This document shows, one piece after another, positions 13,701 through 29,639 of a DNA stretch of 64,000 bases. The position numbers and the translations under genes were made by a program. The stretch covers positions 38,471,787-38,535,786 of the forward strand of contig CM060064.1 in NCBI GenBank assembly GCA_030533445.1, given 5' to 3'. Source of the stretch: Cyprinodon diabolis. Taxonomy: Eukaryota; Chordata; Actinopteri; Cyprinodontiformes; Cyprinodontidae. The first letter of the stretch is position 1, and each line of letters begins with the position of its first letter. Under the pieces are notes generated by a model. It did no database searches, was not told the DNA's origin, and saw nothing but the letters and a program-made list of their open reading frames with translations.

Positions 13701-16205
13701 AAACTGTGACTAGAGCCTTCTCGAAAAGAACAACAAAAAACAAGAATGTAGTGAACAGCTTTTTTATAAAACCCAAAACATAAAAAGGTGTCTACATTTA
13801 TATGAGTCTCACATTTACATACATGTCCAAAAATGATGTATCTTTTTTCAACTGTGTAAAGTGGGCTGTGCCTTCTACGTCAATAGGAATTTCAGAAACC
13901 ATATAGCCGCTATATAGTGGCCCCTATATAGACCCCATTATAGGAATGGTTGGGGTTCCTGACGGTATGAAAACGAACTATAAATAGGAGGCATCCTGCT
14001 TACTCCTCCAACCTCCTTTCCTACTGTCGGCGCTATTGGGATGGCACTTTTCATGGCACTTTCTGACATACTTCTAATTGGGCTAAAAGTGGACATATGC
14101 AAAATCTATTCTTATTATTTATTGTCATCAAAATGTATTTTATCATGCAAAGGTACAGTGGAGAAAGTCCTCCTTGTTTACAAGAAGCACTTCAGGGGAT
14201 GAGCTTAGGCAGCTTTTGCCAATATGTGGAAGGATTAGCTGAAAAAAATTCCGTTTAAGAGATCAATTCTTTCTGAAAATAGAAATGATGGCCATAGCAA
14301 TGGGATAGGCTAGAGAATATGTTAAAATGACAACAGGCTTTAATCTAGATTTATTGCTGTATCTTACTGGCTGTTGTTTTGATAGCAGCACATGCTGCCC
14401 CTGCTTATGTTATGGTATCAATCGCTTTTGCAATCTGTTCGGTTGACATTTTTGTAATACCTTTATTTCTTCTTGAAAATTGACTAGCAAAAGGATGTGT
14501 TTTTGCCTTTATGAAATGGAAGATGGTTGCACTGTCCTTATCAGTTAACTCTATAAAACAATCACAGCAGCTACTGCTGCTGTGATTGGCTAAAAACTTG
14601 ACCTGGGAGGTAGGTACCCAATCACCTCGAAGAATTGTAATAATGTGCCATCGTCTTGTGAAGACTTTCTCAATAAGGCTTTCCGGATCGATATGTTTGG
14701 AATTCAAATTGAACAACATGTATTAATCTGGCTTGGGTGAGAAGTTCTACATTATATGGACCACAAGGGAATGGTCTTAAAAGGAAAAGGAAGAATTTAA
14801 AGGAATGATATGTCTGTTTAAAGTGTTCTCACTGATTTGCAGTCTTCTGAAGCAGCCTAGATCGTTGCTCCACTGTTAGTGCCATTCCCCTGTATGCTGA
14901 TTGGTCAGCTGGTGTTTGTGTGAACATGTAATTTGATAATTTAATTTTTTTCTAAATTTAACATTTTATTTAAATACAAGCTGTGATGTGAGTTGTTATG
15001 CCCCTGAAGAACCACATGCTAAAACTTGCGGCTCTTTTAACAAAGTTTCATCCAGATACTGTGAGTGTTTCCGAAGTTTTCACCTGACAAAATCTTTTTA
15101 AACATTGAATGTCATCCCCAGGCCCTCATTTTACCTGCTAAGCAAGCCTAAATATTTAATTTCAAAAGTTATTATTGTTTTATTATATATATTTTTCATT
15201 TCTATCTTTCAGCAGCTGTTCAGCAGGACAGATTGCTGATCCGTTACAGGGCAACACAAAGACACATGAAAATAAACATACACATACGGCAATTTAAAAA
15301 TGTTTGTTCTGATATTATATAAATTATTGAAATCCAAAATTGAAAAACATTTTACCGCCTGATCTCCGATTTCGACAACAAATTAAAACTATTTCACAAG
15401 AAAACAAAAAAAATAAAATATATAAAGAAAAAAACTGTTTTGCTTGATGCTGAATTGGTGCCAAAGCAAACTGGTGGTCGTTTAATATGTAAGAGGAAAG
15501 AGGAAAAACATAAAATAAAAATACATAAAACATAATTTATAATCTCTTCCATGCTCATAAGACATTATCCAGATAAATCCGTATTTAAACATTAGAGGCA
15601 CTCGTGACTGAGTCCAAAAAGTCAAAGAGAGTTTTTAAAACCAGATTCACCATGACAAAGACAACAAGGCTGCTTTTCAAGCTGTTAAGATGTTTATTTC
15701 TACCCACAACAGCTTAAAAACCACCTGCACCTGCATCCTTTCACATCCTGTGACGGATGCGATTTGAGAGGTTGACGTGAAATGCAGGTGGCAAAGTGGG
15801 CTGATGTAGTTTTTAGAGCGCTTGATGTGTTCTCAAACCTTTTATTTGAGGCCACATTAACATGGTTTTTGGTCATTTTTGCATACCTGGAAAGATATTC
15901 GTCTGTCTGGACTACAGGAGGAAATTTCATATTTAATGTTGTAAAACAAGAGCAAGTTTTGAATAGGTAATAAGTCTGTGAAGAACGATTGAGAGATTTC
16001 TTTTATCTCACTGTTTACAAGAACCTTTGTCTTTCTGCAACATGGCACATAAACGCTTATGTTCAAAACTTATTTGATGAAAACAAAAAAACATTTATCT
16101 GAATTATTATGTTTTTCAAAACATGTCAGAGTTCCTATTGAGACTTCCATTACAGTCTCAAGGATACAAACTATGTATTTATTTAATGAAGCATTTCATT
16201 TAATA

Positions 16206-16206
<1 letters not shown>
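10746..16206. other. Gene-free stretch
   Basis: No gene is supported. About 11450-12000 and 12230-12560 have mixed composition without simple repeats and could be conserved noncoding DNA. A minus-strand ORF of 104 residues at 14405-14719 has no recognisable domain; it overlaps a perfect 13-bp inverted repeat at 14559-14588. The ORF could be a chance frame or a worn transposon remnant. Confidence 0.45.
14559..14588. repeat. Perfect 13-bp inverted repeat with 4-nt loop
   Basis: The arms CAATCACAGCAGC and GCTGCTGTGATTG are exact reverse complements separated by TACT. The arms stop abruptly, so this is a short hairpin and not the end of a longer inverted repeat. No function is evident. Confidence 0.8.

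Positions 16207-16287
<81 letters not shown>
16207..16287 (+). repeat. (TA)n microsatellite
   Basis: About 40 uninterrupted TA units. They produce Tyr-Ile repeat ORFs on both strands, which are artefacts. Confidence 0.97.
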
Positions 16288-16290
<3 letters not shown>

Positions 16291-18619
16291 ACGTAGAAGA
16301 GGATCTACTTTTCTGTTGTTACCTTCCTTTTTTCTCGTTTCTGTGATCATGTTCATGATGGAAATGCATGTTTTCTTTAATAACTGTGATTCCCACACTT
16401 GTTCGTGACTAAAGTTAGGACTAATTGCCATTAGCTTTTGTAACATAAATTGCTCTAAATGTTCTTGGTGACAGAAAATAATCCATGTAATGTAGCAGTT
16501 CTCAGGTATTTCAGCCCACTTCACTCTGATATCCCTAAAAAAATACAATAAACACTTGTCTTAAGAAATTAATCAACTTATTATTAAAAGAGTTCACCCT
16601 TGTATAATTTCATCTTGATATGAATATGGAGGTTTCTTAGAGTAATGAGCCCGATGAAGACCTAGGAACACATCAGAAACTTTGGGGATAAAGTTTCTAA
16701 TGTGATTTTTTTAAACACATAAAATGTCAAAAACAATCAAAAACTACAAAATTTTTTTTTTTTACTGAAATCCACGGAGAAAACAGTTTATTTTATAAGC
16801 AGTCAAAATGGGCAACGTATAACTAGAGAAGATACAGAGATCCACAACTAAAATGGAATAATATGTTGAGTTGGTCTTGACTTGTGATTGGGGCAGGCAA
16901 ATGTTGCTGAATAGAGAGATTATGTTTGGCTTTTACATTTGCCTAACCAGGAGGAAAGTACAGTTGTAACAGCAGTTTTTCATAAGAGAAGGGAGAGGAG
17001 AAATGTTGTAGGAGAGGGTTAGTTTGGCAAAATCTGCAGGTGTGGCGAGTGATTTCAGCGCTCGGGGGTGAACCCAGACTGCCTGTAATTTACCACAGTG
17101 GAAAATCACTGCCTCTAACTTGAAAAGTGATTTAACTATAACGACTCCGAACCTGGTATATACGATTTGGACAACAGTTGGCAGCTCAACTTTATTTTAA
17201 AAAATGAAAGATTTTTACATATACAGAAAGATATTAGCAATATCAAGAAGACTTTCTACTTTTATGAAAAACAAAACTAAAACATTTTATTAATGTAACC
17301 ATTTTTGCACATTTCAAACACCTGGTATGATGCAGCATTCTCAGAACTAATTTCCTTATCCTTTATGTACTATTTGTAAAAGTTGAAAGTACACTTCCTC
17401 ATCACAAAACCATCACTCAGTATCATTATTTACCTCCAGCCCAGAACCAACATCATTTTTATATATTTCCTCATTTCATTGGGTCTCATTATACATCTTG
17501 GCAAACTACAGAAAAATTATCCTTACCTAAATCTCAACTCTGTATTTATTAAAATCCTTGCAGAATAAACAGACCTGGAAGTATGCACACCCCTAAAGAA
17601 AACCGCAACAATTTGAGAGTAATTTAATTTCTATCAGATGAAGTTTCCCAACAATCCAGATGCAGTTATTGAATTAACTCCTTTCAGTGCCAGGTTCTGT
17701 AAAGCTACTTCCCTACTGTTTCTGATATTTACATCTTTCTCCTCTCTTCTCTCCTTTTACTACCTCGTCTTCCTCGGTGTTCCAATAAAGTGTAGGATAA
17801 AGAAGGATTAATTAATTGATAGATACATGAAAGGAATCCTACAGTAAATTAGAATAATAAAAGTGGAATTTCTGGATTGTTTGGGGATAAAAAGACATAG
17901 TGATATGCCGCAAGAAGTGTCTAAAAATACAAAATACTCTCATTATCCATTAATGACAACTCAGTATATAATGCAACACCCAAACAGGATGTCACTGGCA
18001 GGAAACACAAAACTGCAACCCTTAATAGGATTTGTTCCTGCGCAGCAATTTGTCAAGCCAAAATATTCCGTATTTATGAGACAAATATAGCACGATAAAA
18101 CAAGTAGGAGACAGAGAACTCACAAAATAGTCAATAGGATTAACTGAAGCATAAACTAAATGCTCCTTGATGTGTCACTGATAAAAGGATTTCTGATTAT
18201 TCATCACCATAAAATGCGTGGAAAGATTGTCATGCTGTCATTGTATTACTGTATCCTTTTTATCTGTGTGTCAATCTAGCCACATTAAATCCCGGTGCTG
18301 CTTTCCTTCTGTGTTTTTTTTATATTTTAAAGGATTTATCACACAGTCTGCATTTAGAGTGCAAAAAACAGATTACCTCATCGCCTCAGGTCAGTGTTGT
18401 CTTAATAAATGGTGAGCTTCTAAAACTGTGCAGTTGCCAACGGAAACAGTGTCATCTTTAATTAATCCGTCTTCTATCAATACCTTTCAGTTTGACAGTT
18501 TGTGAACATTACTCACCATGAATTATTTTCCTTACAAACAAACAAACAAACAAAAAAGCCGGCTGATAAACAAAACTGTTCCAGTTGAAATTAGCACATT
18601 ACTGAAACTGAGCCACCAG
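16288..18619. other. AT-rich gene-free stretch
   Basis: No gene, transposon end or long repeat was recognised. A small AAAC run lies at about 18535-18553. Confidence 0.55.
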
Positions 18620-18654
<35 letters not shown>

Positions 18655-18667
18655 GGGGGGGGGGGGG
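18620..18667 (+). repeat. (TG)n followed by a poly-G run
   Basis: About 15 TG units are followed directly by about 16 G residues. This is directly visible. The poly-G run is prone to copy-number error in sequencing. Confidence 0.95.
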
Positions 18668-18713
18668 TCGGATTAACAGTACACAGGCATTTAAAAGTTA
18701 AACTTAAACCTTA

Positions 18714-19011
18714 CAGTAGCAGCCCTTCAAAACGGCACTCCCAGTCAAATGCCAGCTGGATGGCAGCCCACTTTCCTGCAACTCCCAGCAAAATCACCTT
18801 CAACTTTCAGCCAGTATAGTGACCCCCTGCTGTGCATATTGTTTTACTCTGACTCCACCCTTTCACTTAAGTACATGGTCTGACCAGGAGATTACACTTC
18901 TCTTTAGATCTTAATGTCCACAAATCATGAGAGAAAGAAGACTTTAGTACAATGATTGATGCTTAAAAAGCCCTTCAAGGAAAGTGGGGAAATTTGGAAT
19001 GGCTGCTACTG
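18714..19011. mobile_element. Mariner-type MITE, copy 1
   Basis: A 298-bp element begins CAGTAGCAGCC and ends GGCTGCTACTG, flanked on both sides by TA. The inverted repeats extend inward as a CCATTC/TTTCC-rich arm, also seen as CCACTTTCC near both ends. There is no transposase. The TA duplication and CAGT-type terminus fit a Tc1/mariner-derived MITE. A sister copy lies at 49382-49702. Confidence 0.7.
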
Positions 19012-19195
19012 TATTTACACCAGAATGTGTCCTGCTCAAGTAGATGGTTTAATAATGGTTTATGCACATAAATTTCACATGGAAAAGGAGATATAATGTC
19101 TGCAGTTCCTTTCACACCTGTACCTAATATACTGGGCTGCTCCAGGAGGGCATGTGCAGAGCAACCTGCTCTGTCTTTTATGTTTATATTTAAAC
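19012..19195. other. Spacer between two MITEs
   Basis: Only plain sequence separates the mariner-type MITE from the TTAA-like MITE. Nothing is recognised. Confidence 0.5.
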
Positions 19196-19560
19196 TTATA
19201 AGGTATACTGGAGGATGCTCTTTTTTCTGAGTAGATCATCAAAATAAGTGGCCCTTCTAATTGTCCAGTCTTCAGGTGATATGTCTATGTAAGGCCGTCC
19301 TACATGCTCGTCCCCATTTTTATAGTGAAAAAATTCCAAATCTTCTTTTGGAAAGTAAGCTTGTACGAGTGATGCAAACAGCAACTTTTAAACAGAGTGT
19401 GCACGAGGAAAAATGGGCTTGTGCATTTTCTCAAACGCGTGTAATAGGCGTTACCTCTCAGCAGTGGGCACAGGGTTGTGAATGTGTTTTTTTGTTGTTT
19501 TTTAAGTATAGAGGGCGGGTGTTTTCAAAGATTTACGAAAATCCTCCACTATACCTTTAA
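19196..19560. mobile_element. MITE with AAGGTATA-GTGGAGGAT inverted repeats
   Basis: The left end reads AAGGTATACTGGAGGAT and the right end ATCCTCCACTATACCTT. They are reverse complements with one mismatch. The right end abuts TTAA and the left end a slightly altered TTATA, suggesting a TTAA-target superfamily (piggyBac or Kolobok). A right-half copy lies at 61837-62009. A short matching segment (GATCATCAAAATAAGTGG-like) is at about 30370-30410. Confidence 0.65.
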
Positions 19561-20330
19561 GTTAAAATGCTGTAATTTGGCCATGCCGACCTTGTGGACA
19601 AAGCATCAATCTCATTACCACTCCAAGATAAAAGTCAGTTTTCACTTGTTTGCTTGTTACTTGTTTCACAGGTGCAGAAAGAAAAGATAGATATCACACA
19701 GATGCGCATTGTTTACAGAAGTGGTAATGGATGTCATCTTTAATCGAAGGTGTTCAATAAAGCTTCGTTGATAAAAAAAAAAGAAACCATAACTGTCTCT
19801 GAGTGCATTATTAAACTGTTGAGCAATAGGAGCTGACAGTACCATATCATAAAACACAAAGGAAGGTAAGAAAAAACAGCTCACAACAACAGCCTTTAGC
19901 AAAGCAGTCATTGGCTGCTGCTGCTGTAGAGAATTCTATGTTCATATGAAATAGGAGAGAGGCCGACAGTGTTAAAGGTGTATACAATGAGGCATGACTG
20001 TGCTGACTGTAGATGCTTTGAAAACTAATGTATTCCATTTGTACCCAAATTAGTGAAACATGAAAGTTGCTCAAATCTGGATTTTTGTTTAGGGGAAAAA
20101 TTAAAATTGGGCCTTTTAGAATGCTCTGAAAATAATGTTTTATAAATATAGCCCCATAGGTTTCAAACAACATCCAGGCTCAAAAACTACCGTACTCCAA
20201 ACCAAAGGTGGGACTCCAAACTGGAAATTTCAAGACAAAGTGTTTAAGCAGCAACCAAAATGTATGAACCACTGCCCATTGGGCTGTTATGTTAAGTTGA
20301 AGGGTTGTTAAAATAAAAATGAGTCGAAAA

Positions 20331-21028
20331 TGTCATGATGGGTTTCAGAAAAGCCCAGTATGCAGAACACCACGGAAACGGATGAAAAGTTTAACAAGAT
20401 TTATTGAGCACAAGCACATGGAATAAACACTGGTACTGGTTCAGGCCTGGGGGCAGGTTCACTGGAGTCTGTGAGGATGACAGTTCAGTTAGCTTGGAAG
20501 CAGATGAGTCCGAGTTTGAGAGTTTCAGATTTATACCTTGAGGTGTCCGGGTTTGGCTTTGAGAGAGGAACTGTTGGGTCCAGAGACTGTTTAGTTCAGC
20601 AGAGTCCAATAACCGCTTCAGCGTCTTACTTCTAGCATGAGGGCAGATCTTGGCTTTGGGTTTCCAGCTCTTAGTCCAGAGCTGCATGAGAATCCAGAGA
20701 AGGGTCTTCAGGTTTGGCTCAGAGGGCTGGCTCGGCAGGTTAAGCTCATCCAGAGCTAACAAGGAAAAACTGGATTCCTGAAAGCAGAGACAAAGAGGGA
20801 TTAGAATCCAATCAGGAATCAGGAGCAACAAAGGTTCTCAGAAGAAGCTAGGCTCAGGTGCTAACCAAACTGGATAAACACTGCGGCGCTGAGGCAAGGT
20901 CTGAAGGCAGGTTAAATACTGTGGATCCTCTGATGATGAGATGCGCCTCAGGTGTGTCGAAGGCTCAGCTCAGGAGGATCCACGGTGGACTCTGCTGGAG
21001 AAAGGTGGAACTTCTCCAGATCCCAACA
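20331..21028 (-). mobile_element. Solo LTR, minus strand, same family as 41-49 kb element
   Basis: On the minus strand this 698-bp segment begins TGTTGGGATCTGGAG and ends CATGACA, the TG...CA form of an LTR. It is flanked by the 5-bp duplication GAAAA at 20326-20330 and 21029-21033. Its 3' part matches the LTRs of the element at 41046-48878, including an AATAAA-like stretch and a GTTAAACTTT-type motif. No internal region adjoins it, so it is a solo LTR left by recombination. A 146-residue minus ORF inside it is noncoding. Confidence 0.85.
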
Positions 21029-21454
21029 GAAAAAGCATAACTGCAAACCTTTTACAGAAGTTTAAAGTAATGCACCTCTGTCTGTTCTTGTTTTTTGTTT
21101 TTGTCTATATAATTAATCTAAAATCATAATAATAATGAAAAGCAAACTCCCCCCAAAATTTTATATTCATAAATATGAAAACCGCTGTTGTTGTTTGCTG
21201 CATTATTACCAATGCAGATTAAATACCCTTTAATATGTGCCAGGGGAATATAGAAAAAAAATGTCTGCGACACAAAATACATGAAACATTTCTTACAATC
21301 TTTATTTGGGGAGTTGTAAGACGTTTAAATAATAAAGGCCCTTATCACTATATATACTATATATATATACAGTATATACACACATATATAACAAAGCTGC
21401 CATTATAAAAGTTTTCTTAGTATTTATACAGGTAACACAGTCGGATTAGTTAAA
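21029..21454. other. AT-rich spacer
   Basis: This holds short TA-rich tracts at about 21350-21375 and otherwise nothing recognised. Confidence 0.5.
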
Positions 21455-21850
21455 AATTTTACTATCTAAGGAAAACCAGCTGATTGGATCGACTCATTGA
21501 CTATCTGCAATCCCTCACACTGAGCATGCATGTAGCAGGGCAGAGAAAAACTCCTTTTTCACAGGAAGAACCAGGCTCAGTGTGAGTGGCCATCTGCAGA
21601 GGCCAACTGAGTTTCGAAGACACATAGCCAGATATACAGATGTTGACATAAATGAAGTAAGTTCTCTGGTGCTCGGGCCCCGGCAGGAGACTTTGGTGCT
21701 AAGTATTAACATTTGCTCGGATGAGTAACCTTGGAAAGGATTCGAGTAGTCTTCCCCCTCAGGATATGGACACTGGTGGTGGAATAAACCAGAGGTTGAG
21801 TGGGATTGAGTATAGTCAAATACTTGTACTTTTATCGTAACTTTCAAAAG
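21455..21850 (-). mobile_element. Fragment of the 10.3-kb LINE 3' family
   Basis: It shares AAGGAAAACCAG, CAATCCCTCACACT and GAACCAGGCTCA in the same order as 10439-10600. The terminal (TGAAT) tail and TATAAATAAA end are missing here, so the copy is truncated at its 3' end as well as its 5' end. Confidence 0.6.
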
Positions 21851-23034
21851 TCTGAGGGAGGGTTCGGACCACCAACCTAAGGAAATTTCTTACATCTTAC
21901 ACTACTTGCAACGGTAACTGCACATTTGAAAGCAATACTACTTAAAACCACTATTTCAGCTTTGACCAATGTCTTGCTCAGATTTTGATCATTATATTGT
22001 TTAATCTAACCAAAATAGTTTTAACCAACTAGCTTGCATGGAAAAACAACCAATCTAAACTGACAGCAATTCTCCAAGAAACTCCAACATCTTGACTGAA
22101 TACTGAAGCTTTAAATGCCTGCCAAAGTTCCTGGGCGAATTGAACCACTTCCCGAAGCGGTCATGTGGTATGGTTGGGTAACGAGGCTTCGGACTTCATC
22201 TATTTTGGTTCCTCCCCCAACTGAAGCAAGCCTAGATACCCGTCTTGTGGAAACGCCCCCTCCACTACTCGGCACATGCCTCGATGCCTCGGCTCATCTC
22301 ATAACATCACTAGTTTTCAGTATTTTTTATTTTTGGATTTTTGCTTCAGTTGCCTCTGGAAACTTACCAAATCTACAAATCATCTCTGCCTCCTCATCTC
22401 TGCATTTGGGTCCTCAAAAAAACTCCACCCAACCTGACAAGAATAATTATTCTTCTCCTTTCTAAATACAGTATGCCTACATATTATCTGTTATTCAGTG
22501 TCAACTGAATTATTTCTGCTAGGAGTCCAATAAGTCTTATGACAAAAAAAAAACATACTGTTATCACACCATCCATAGTTTGAAAAAGACTACAATCTTA
22601 AATTGCATTTGTCAGATTTCATCCAGTTAATGAGGAATCAATGGGAATCAAAATGAAAATGAAGGGATTGTGAACAAAATCTGGGCACTGTGGTTTAGAC
22701 CAGGGCAACATTACCATTTCAAAGGAGTGAGGTAAAAGAGCATCAATAACTGGCAGAAAGGAGCATTCAGTGAGCCAACATCAAGGCCCTCACAGGCAGA
22801 GAAGTCAACATTATCAAGAGGATGCAGGTGAGTACAAGTGGATACAAGATTGGGATTTTTTGAGTGAAAACACTATGTTCCCTTGCATATCCATACAAGC
22901 ATGAAGGGAAGTGAGTCAGTTCTGGAAATTAAACTGCAAATAATTGAGAAAGCATTTAGAATGAACAAATTTTGTATGTACGTATGTCTGTGTGTGTGTA
23001 CGGGTGTATTTGTGTTGTGGGGTGGGGGTTATTA
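21851..23034. other. Gene-free stretch with possible DNA-transposon remnant
   Basis: About 22110-22320 contains the phrases CCGAAGCGG and GAGGCTTCGG, which resemble worn hAT-type sequence in fish. A 116-residue ORF across it (22115-22465) has no domain and is regarded as noncoding. The rest is unremarkable. Confidence 0.35.
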
Positions 23035-23157
23035 TAGCTTTTATTGCATTTTATCTGTTTTTACTTGTGTTGTTTTTATGTTATCATGTGAAGCACTTTG
23101 TGACTTCGTCTGTGAAAAGTGCTATACAAATAAAGTTTACTTACTTACTTACTTACT
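23035..23157 (+). mobile_element. L2-like LINE tail with (TTAC)n
   Basis: The motif GAAGCACTTTGTGACTT, then GTGCTATACAAATAAAG, then a TTAC tandem tail at about 23137-23157, is the classic 3' end of an L2-type LINE. It is severely 5'-truncated and has no coding sequence. Confidence 0.7.
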
Positions 23158-26100
23158 GATGGTAATTCATATCTTAGAAATGTCCTTTTGCATTTTGTAT
23201 TCCTTTTGTACAAAGGAACAAAAAGGCAATGCCGTGTAACAAAAAAAAAAAATTATATTTCAAGAAAGTTAATGAAATGCAACTAGTTAGCATGAACGAT
23301 AGATACTGTGAAAATTCTGTCAGTGTTTGGGCTTTCCTCTTTGGTTTACTAGGACTAAGGTTGTCAACTGCATCTGCAGCTTTTTTACAGCTGAGAAGAT
23401 GAAAACATAATTTTAGAAAGAATACTGAGAGTGGAGGAGAAAAAAATGAATCTAGTTTTTGGTTTTTCTTTAAGTATCTTAATTCTTATTTTTACTGGAA
23501 AGCATTGGCATTTATTTGTTCTCATTAAGAAATAACCTCATATTTGCACATGCCATATAATCTGTTTTATCCAAACCAGCTTTGAAATAAATTTTGGTTG
23601 TATTGCTCTCTAAGTGGAACACTCAATTATCTCAGTGTTTTAGTCATCTAACTGATGATTTGAGGTTAGGCTGAATAATCTAGAGGATTATTGTTTTTTT
23701 TTTTTTTTTCCTGTTTCTCTTTCATGTTTCTACCTCCACCAGTCTTTAAAGCCGGTGCATTTTCCCCGGGTTTGAATCCCTCTTGTTTGACTCCTTTAAA
23801 TATATTTAACAGAGCTGTCAAATAGCTTAATTGATATCTGGTCTGACAATTGAAAATTTCCCCTGAAGGTATTAAGCTTCTCTGTGTGGGCACCTGCAAA
23901 TTCAAGTAAGATTGAAGAAGCTGTTTTTTTTTCCCAAATGCTTCTTTCTTTCTTGAAGCTCTCTGTGCATAACAGTATTAATCTTGTTTAGTTGTGGATA
24001 GTGACAGTGGAGTTCTAGAAGTTTTCAGTTCATGAACATGGATGCTGGGAGCTCCTGGATTAGCTTAAACCCAAAAAAGCAACCTAGGTAACAGTACTAG
24101 TAGTCTCTGTATATTATCTTTCATACTTTTCATAATTAGAAAAATCTATAAAAAAGGTACAACAATTAGTTTCTATTCCCCTGTTATAGGGATTGATTAT
24201 ATTCTCTCTTATGCACAAAAAAGCAATAACCCAATTATTTTTGTTGTTCCTTTTATTTGATAAATGTGACATATGTAGTGACATTGTACAAAACTGAAAT
24301 TTCATAAGCTTTGTTATCTGTGCCTGGAGGTTTGGTAGCTCTATATGCTTTTTGTTTGATGAGAAACATCCAAAATTGTTATTATAGATGGCATGAAAAT
24401 TAGCAATAATGAAATCGAAATTTCTACATTAATAATGTGGGCCTATAATAGAGGGATAACACCCTATTGTGTAAAGATAAAAAGTTTTTTTTATTACATA
24501 AACTGAGAAAGATTTAGTGTGAGACGAGACCTTGTAGAAACAGACATGTCAGACAACAAGAAACAACTTAATGAAAATCTTACAAAGATGTTATTCCCCT
24601 TGGCCAACATATATAAAAGCCTCAGGGTGCTGATAAACTAAACAGTGTTATTGGGCAACGCTCCCGGCAGTTATCAACAAAATGAAAACTCGTATTGAAT
24701 GTTCCCTGGCAACAGTAAGTCCCACAGTGTTCAAAGCAGGAATCTGGAGGCGACTCCAAGGATGCTGTTTTTCGTCATATCAAGCAAAAACCATTTCTTT
24801 CTTTTGTTGATTTGTTGATTTCTTTTCTGTTTCTGCTAGACTATTTTTGACAGGTCCACTGGTTTCTCTTTGAGCATCTGCACCGATGAAATATGTGACA
24901 GCTGTTTGTCTGATTGGACATTTTGAGTGTTTCATTTACAGTTTGCAAGCAGTGTTGTGAAAGGGATTTTGACAACTCTGAGTGTTGATACATTTAGAGT
25001 TAAGTGCACATACTGTTTATTTACTCTTCCATTACAGAAAGCTGATGAAAGAGTCAGAGAGTGTGTGCACAAAATAGAAATCTAGCGTTGGCATGGGCAT
25101 AATGCTCATTTTACTTAAGTAAATCACATGCAACTTGTCTGTGCAATGAGATAGGTGGAAACTTACACATATATTATTGAATAATTGCATATGTGTGTTA
25201 AAAATGCACATCTTAAGTTGAAAATAGAAATATATATCAATGAATAACACTTTGTCGAATTAAGGAACTGAACTCTGCATTAGCATTAGCATATTGATAT
25301 TTTTTGTGTTAGCCTAATTTCATCTACACAAGGATCTCATACTCTTACCATCGTGGGCCAACTTCTCATCCTCAAATCTCTGCTTGTGCTTACATCAGTA
25401 AGCATTCAGTTTCAACAGGGTTCTGATAATGAGCTGATTGATTCAGTTGTTTTGCAGGACATCTCTCCTGGACAACTTGAAATTGAGGGTGTATTCATGC
25501 CTGCTACATTTGGTCCCCTTGCCTTTTCTCTCTAGGTCAGAACATTTTGTGCAGATATGAAGACTCAAGGAAAACCTTGTCACGGTCCTGGTCTTGAACC
25601 TAAGAAAAATGGTCCATATTTGCTCTTGACCATCAGTGAACTTTATATTTTCCATTTGGAATGTTTTGCTTTGACATTGTACTTTCTGCAGATGAAGTAC
25701 ACTTTATAAACAGAGCCATAAAAGTCATAATGGTTGCTTCCTTTGGCAGACAAAACAGGTTAGGAATCAGAAAACTAAAGTGGGAGTCATGCATAATACA
25801 ATTCTACTCTACAAATGTATGCTGTTATTACAGTGGTAAAATTGTTGTGAGTCTAGAGAGCAGCCAGTTTACTACAGGTTTCGTGATTTCTATAATCTAC
25901 AATGGCATCTGTGAATGGGTGCTGGAAGCTGAAGGAGACAATGTGATCTGCTCTCCATTCTCCTCAGCATTTTCAAAGAAGTGTTGCTAATCAAAAGACT
26001 GTGGATCAGGTATGACTTAAATCCAACATTCATCATCACTACAAGCACTGCTACTTGGGTTTGCTAAGGGGGCAATGAGCACCTCCAATAGTGGGTTCCT

Positions 26101-26190
26101 GAACTTCTCTGGCCCGGGCCCAGATTAGCTGGATTGTATTCACACCCGTATAAAGGGGTTAAATGAACTTTGGACTGTTGAAAATGGGAA
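23158..26190. other. Gene-free stretch
   Basis: No gene is supported. A poly-T run lies at about 23694-23711. About 24510-24730 has balanced composition and could be conserved noncoding sequence, but nothing in it is recognisable. Confidence 0.45.
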
Positions 26191-26195
26191 TACAC

Positions 26196-26200
<5 letters not shown>

Positions 26201-26294
<94 letters not shown>

Positions 26295-26304
26295 TGTGTG
26301 TGTG
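26201..26304 (+). repeat. Compound (TA)n (TG)n microsatellite
   Basis: About 29 TA units pass directly into about 22 TG units with one TC interruption. This is directly visible. Confidence 0.97.
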
Positions 26305-27318
26305 TGAGCTGAGACCAATCACACTGAGACAGAAATGAAAGATGGACATTTATAAAGAAATCTGTTATGTGCTATGTTTTCATTAGTTTTAAGTGGCAAA
26401 TTAATAAACACAAAAATACACATCAGCCTTTGATTAGTAGCCTTTTCAGTGTGTTTCTCAGTTAGTGAACTTAGTTTCTGAATTGAAATTAGATTTTGAA
26501 GCATTTATTTAGCAGTTGAATGAAGTATATCCAATTTATTTGGATGGCGCTTTGACTGGTTTTAAGAGCCTGAGTCTGACGACAAAATTGTGTTTATTTC
26601 TTACTGGATCATTGATGAAAAGAATACAATCCTAGATATAATAGATTTGCAAGGATGTAAAATTATAAAGTCAACTGTATTATTTGAAAGTAAAATTAAT
26701 AGAAATCAAAGTCATGCCTAGAGGTTATTGGAATTATGGGTTGTTTAAAGCTTAAAGGAAAATTTTATTTGAATGCAACATTATTTTATAAACTACTATT
26801 AAATTAAGCATATGATCCACATTTTACCCTATTGTACCAATTTTAGTATTTTCCTATTATAAGCCAATGCATGAACTCATGTATTTTCCCAGTTATTTTG
26901 GAGTTTTTTAATTAATTAATAATGCTACTTTATTTAGAAATGTCAATGCAATCAAACCAATGTTGTTGCTAGTATTTCACCTAGCTGGGAGTTATCACTA
27001 AACCACCTATTTTTCTCCCCAGTCAAACTTATTAGTTTATACAGTTAATTACTTATCTTTGCATTAATATTTAAACAAAACAACAACAAAAAAACACTTG
27101 AATTTACAAGTTCAAATTTCCTGAAAGTGAATCCTTAAATATTTTGAGGTTTGTGAAATTCTATGGTTGTTTAAAACATACATTTTAAAGAGACAAAAAT
27201 ATTGAAGCCGAGTGATATAGTTAACACATCAACATGTAAAGATTAGACCCAAATGACTGACAGTGGCAAACAAAAATGCTGTTAGCATGTGCCTAATACT
27301 CTAAGACACATCTAATTG
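26305..27318. other. AT-rich gene-free stretch
   Basis: Nothing coding or repetitive was recognised. Confidence 0.55.

Positions 27319-29639
<2,321 letters not shown>

Noticed and set aside
16059..16548. Tyr-Ile repeat ORFs on both strands
   Set aside because: They are produced by the (TA)n microsatellite.
20391..20831. 146-residue minus-strand ORF
   Set aside because: It lies wholly inside a solo LTR and has no similarity to Gag or Pol.
22115..22465. 116-residue ORF starting with ATG
   Set aside because: The composition looks like worn transposon sequence and has no recognisable domain.
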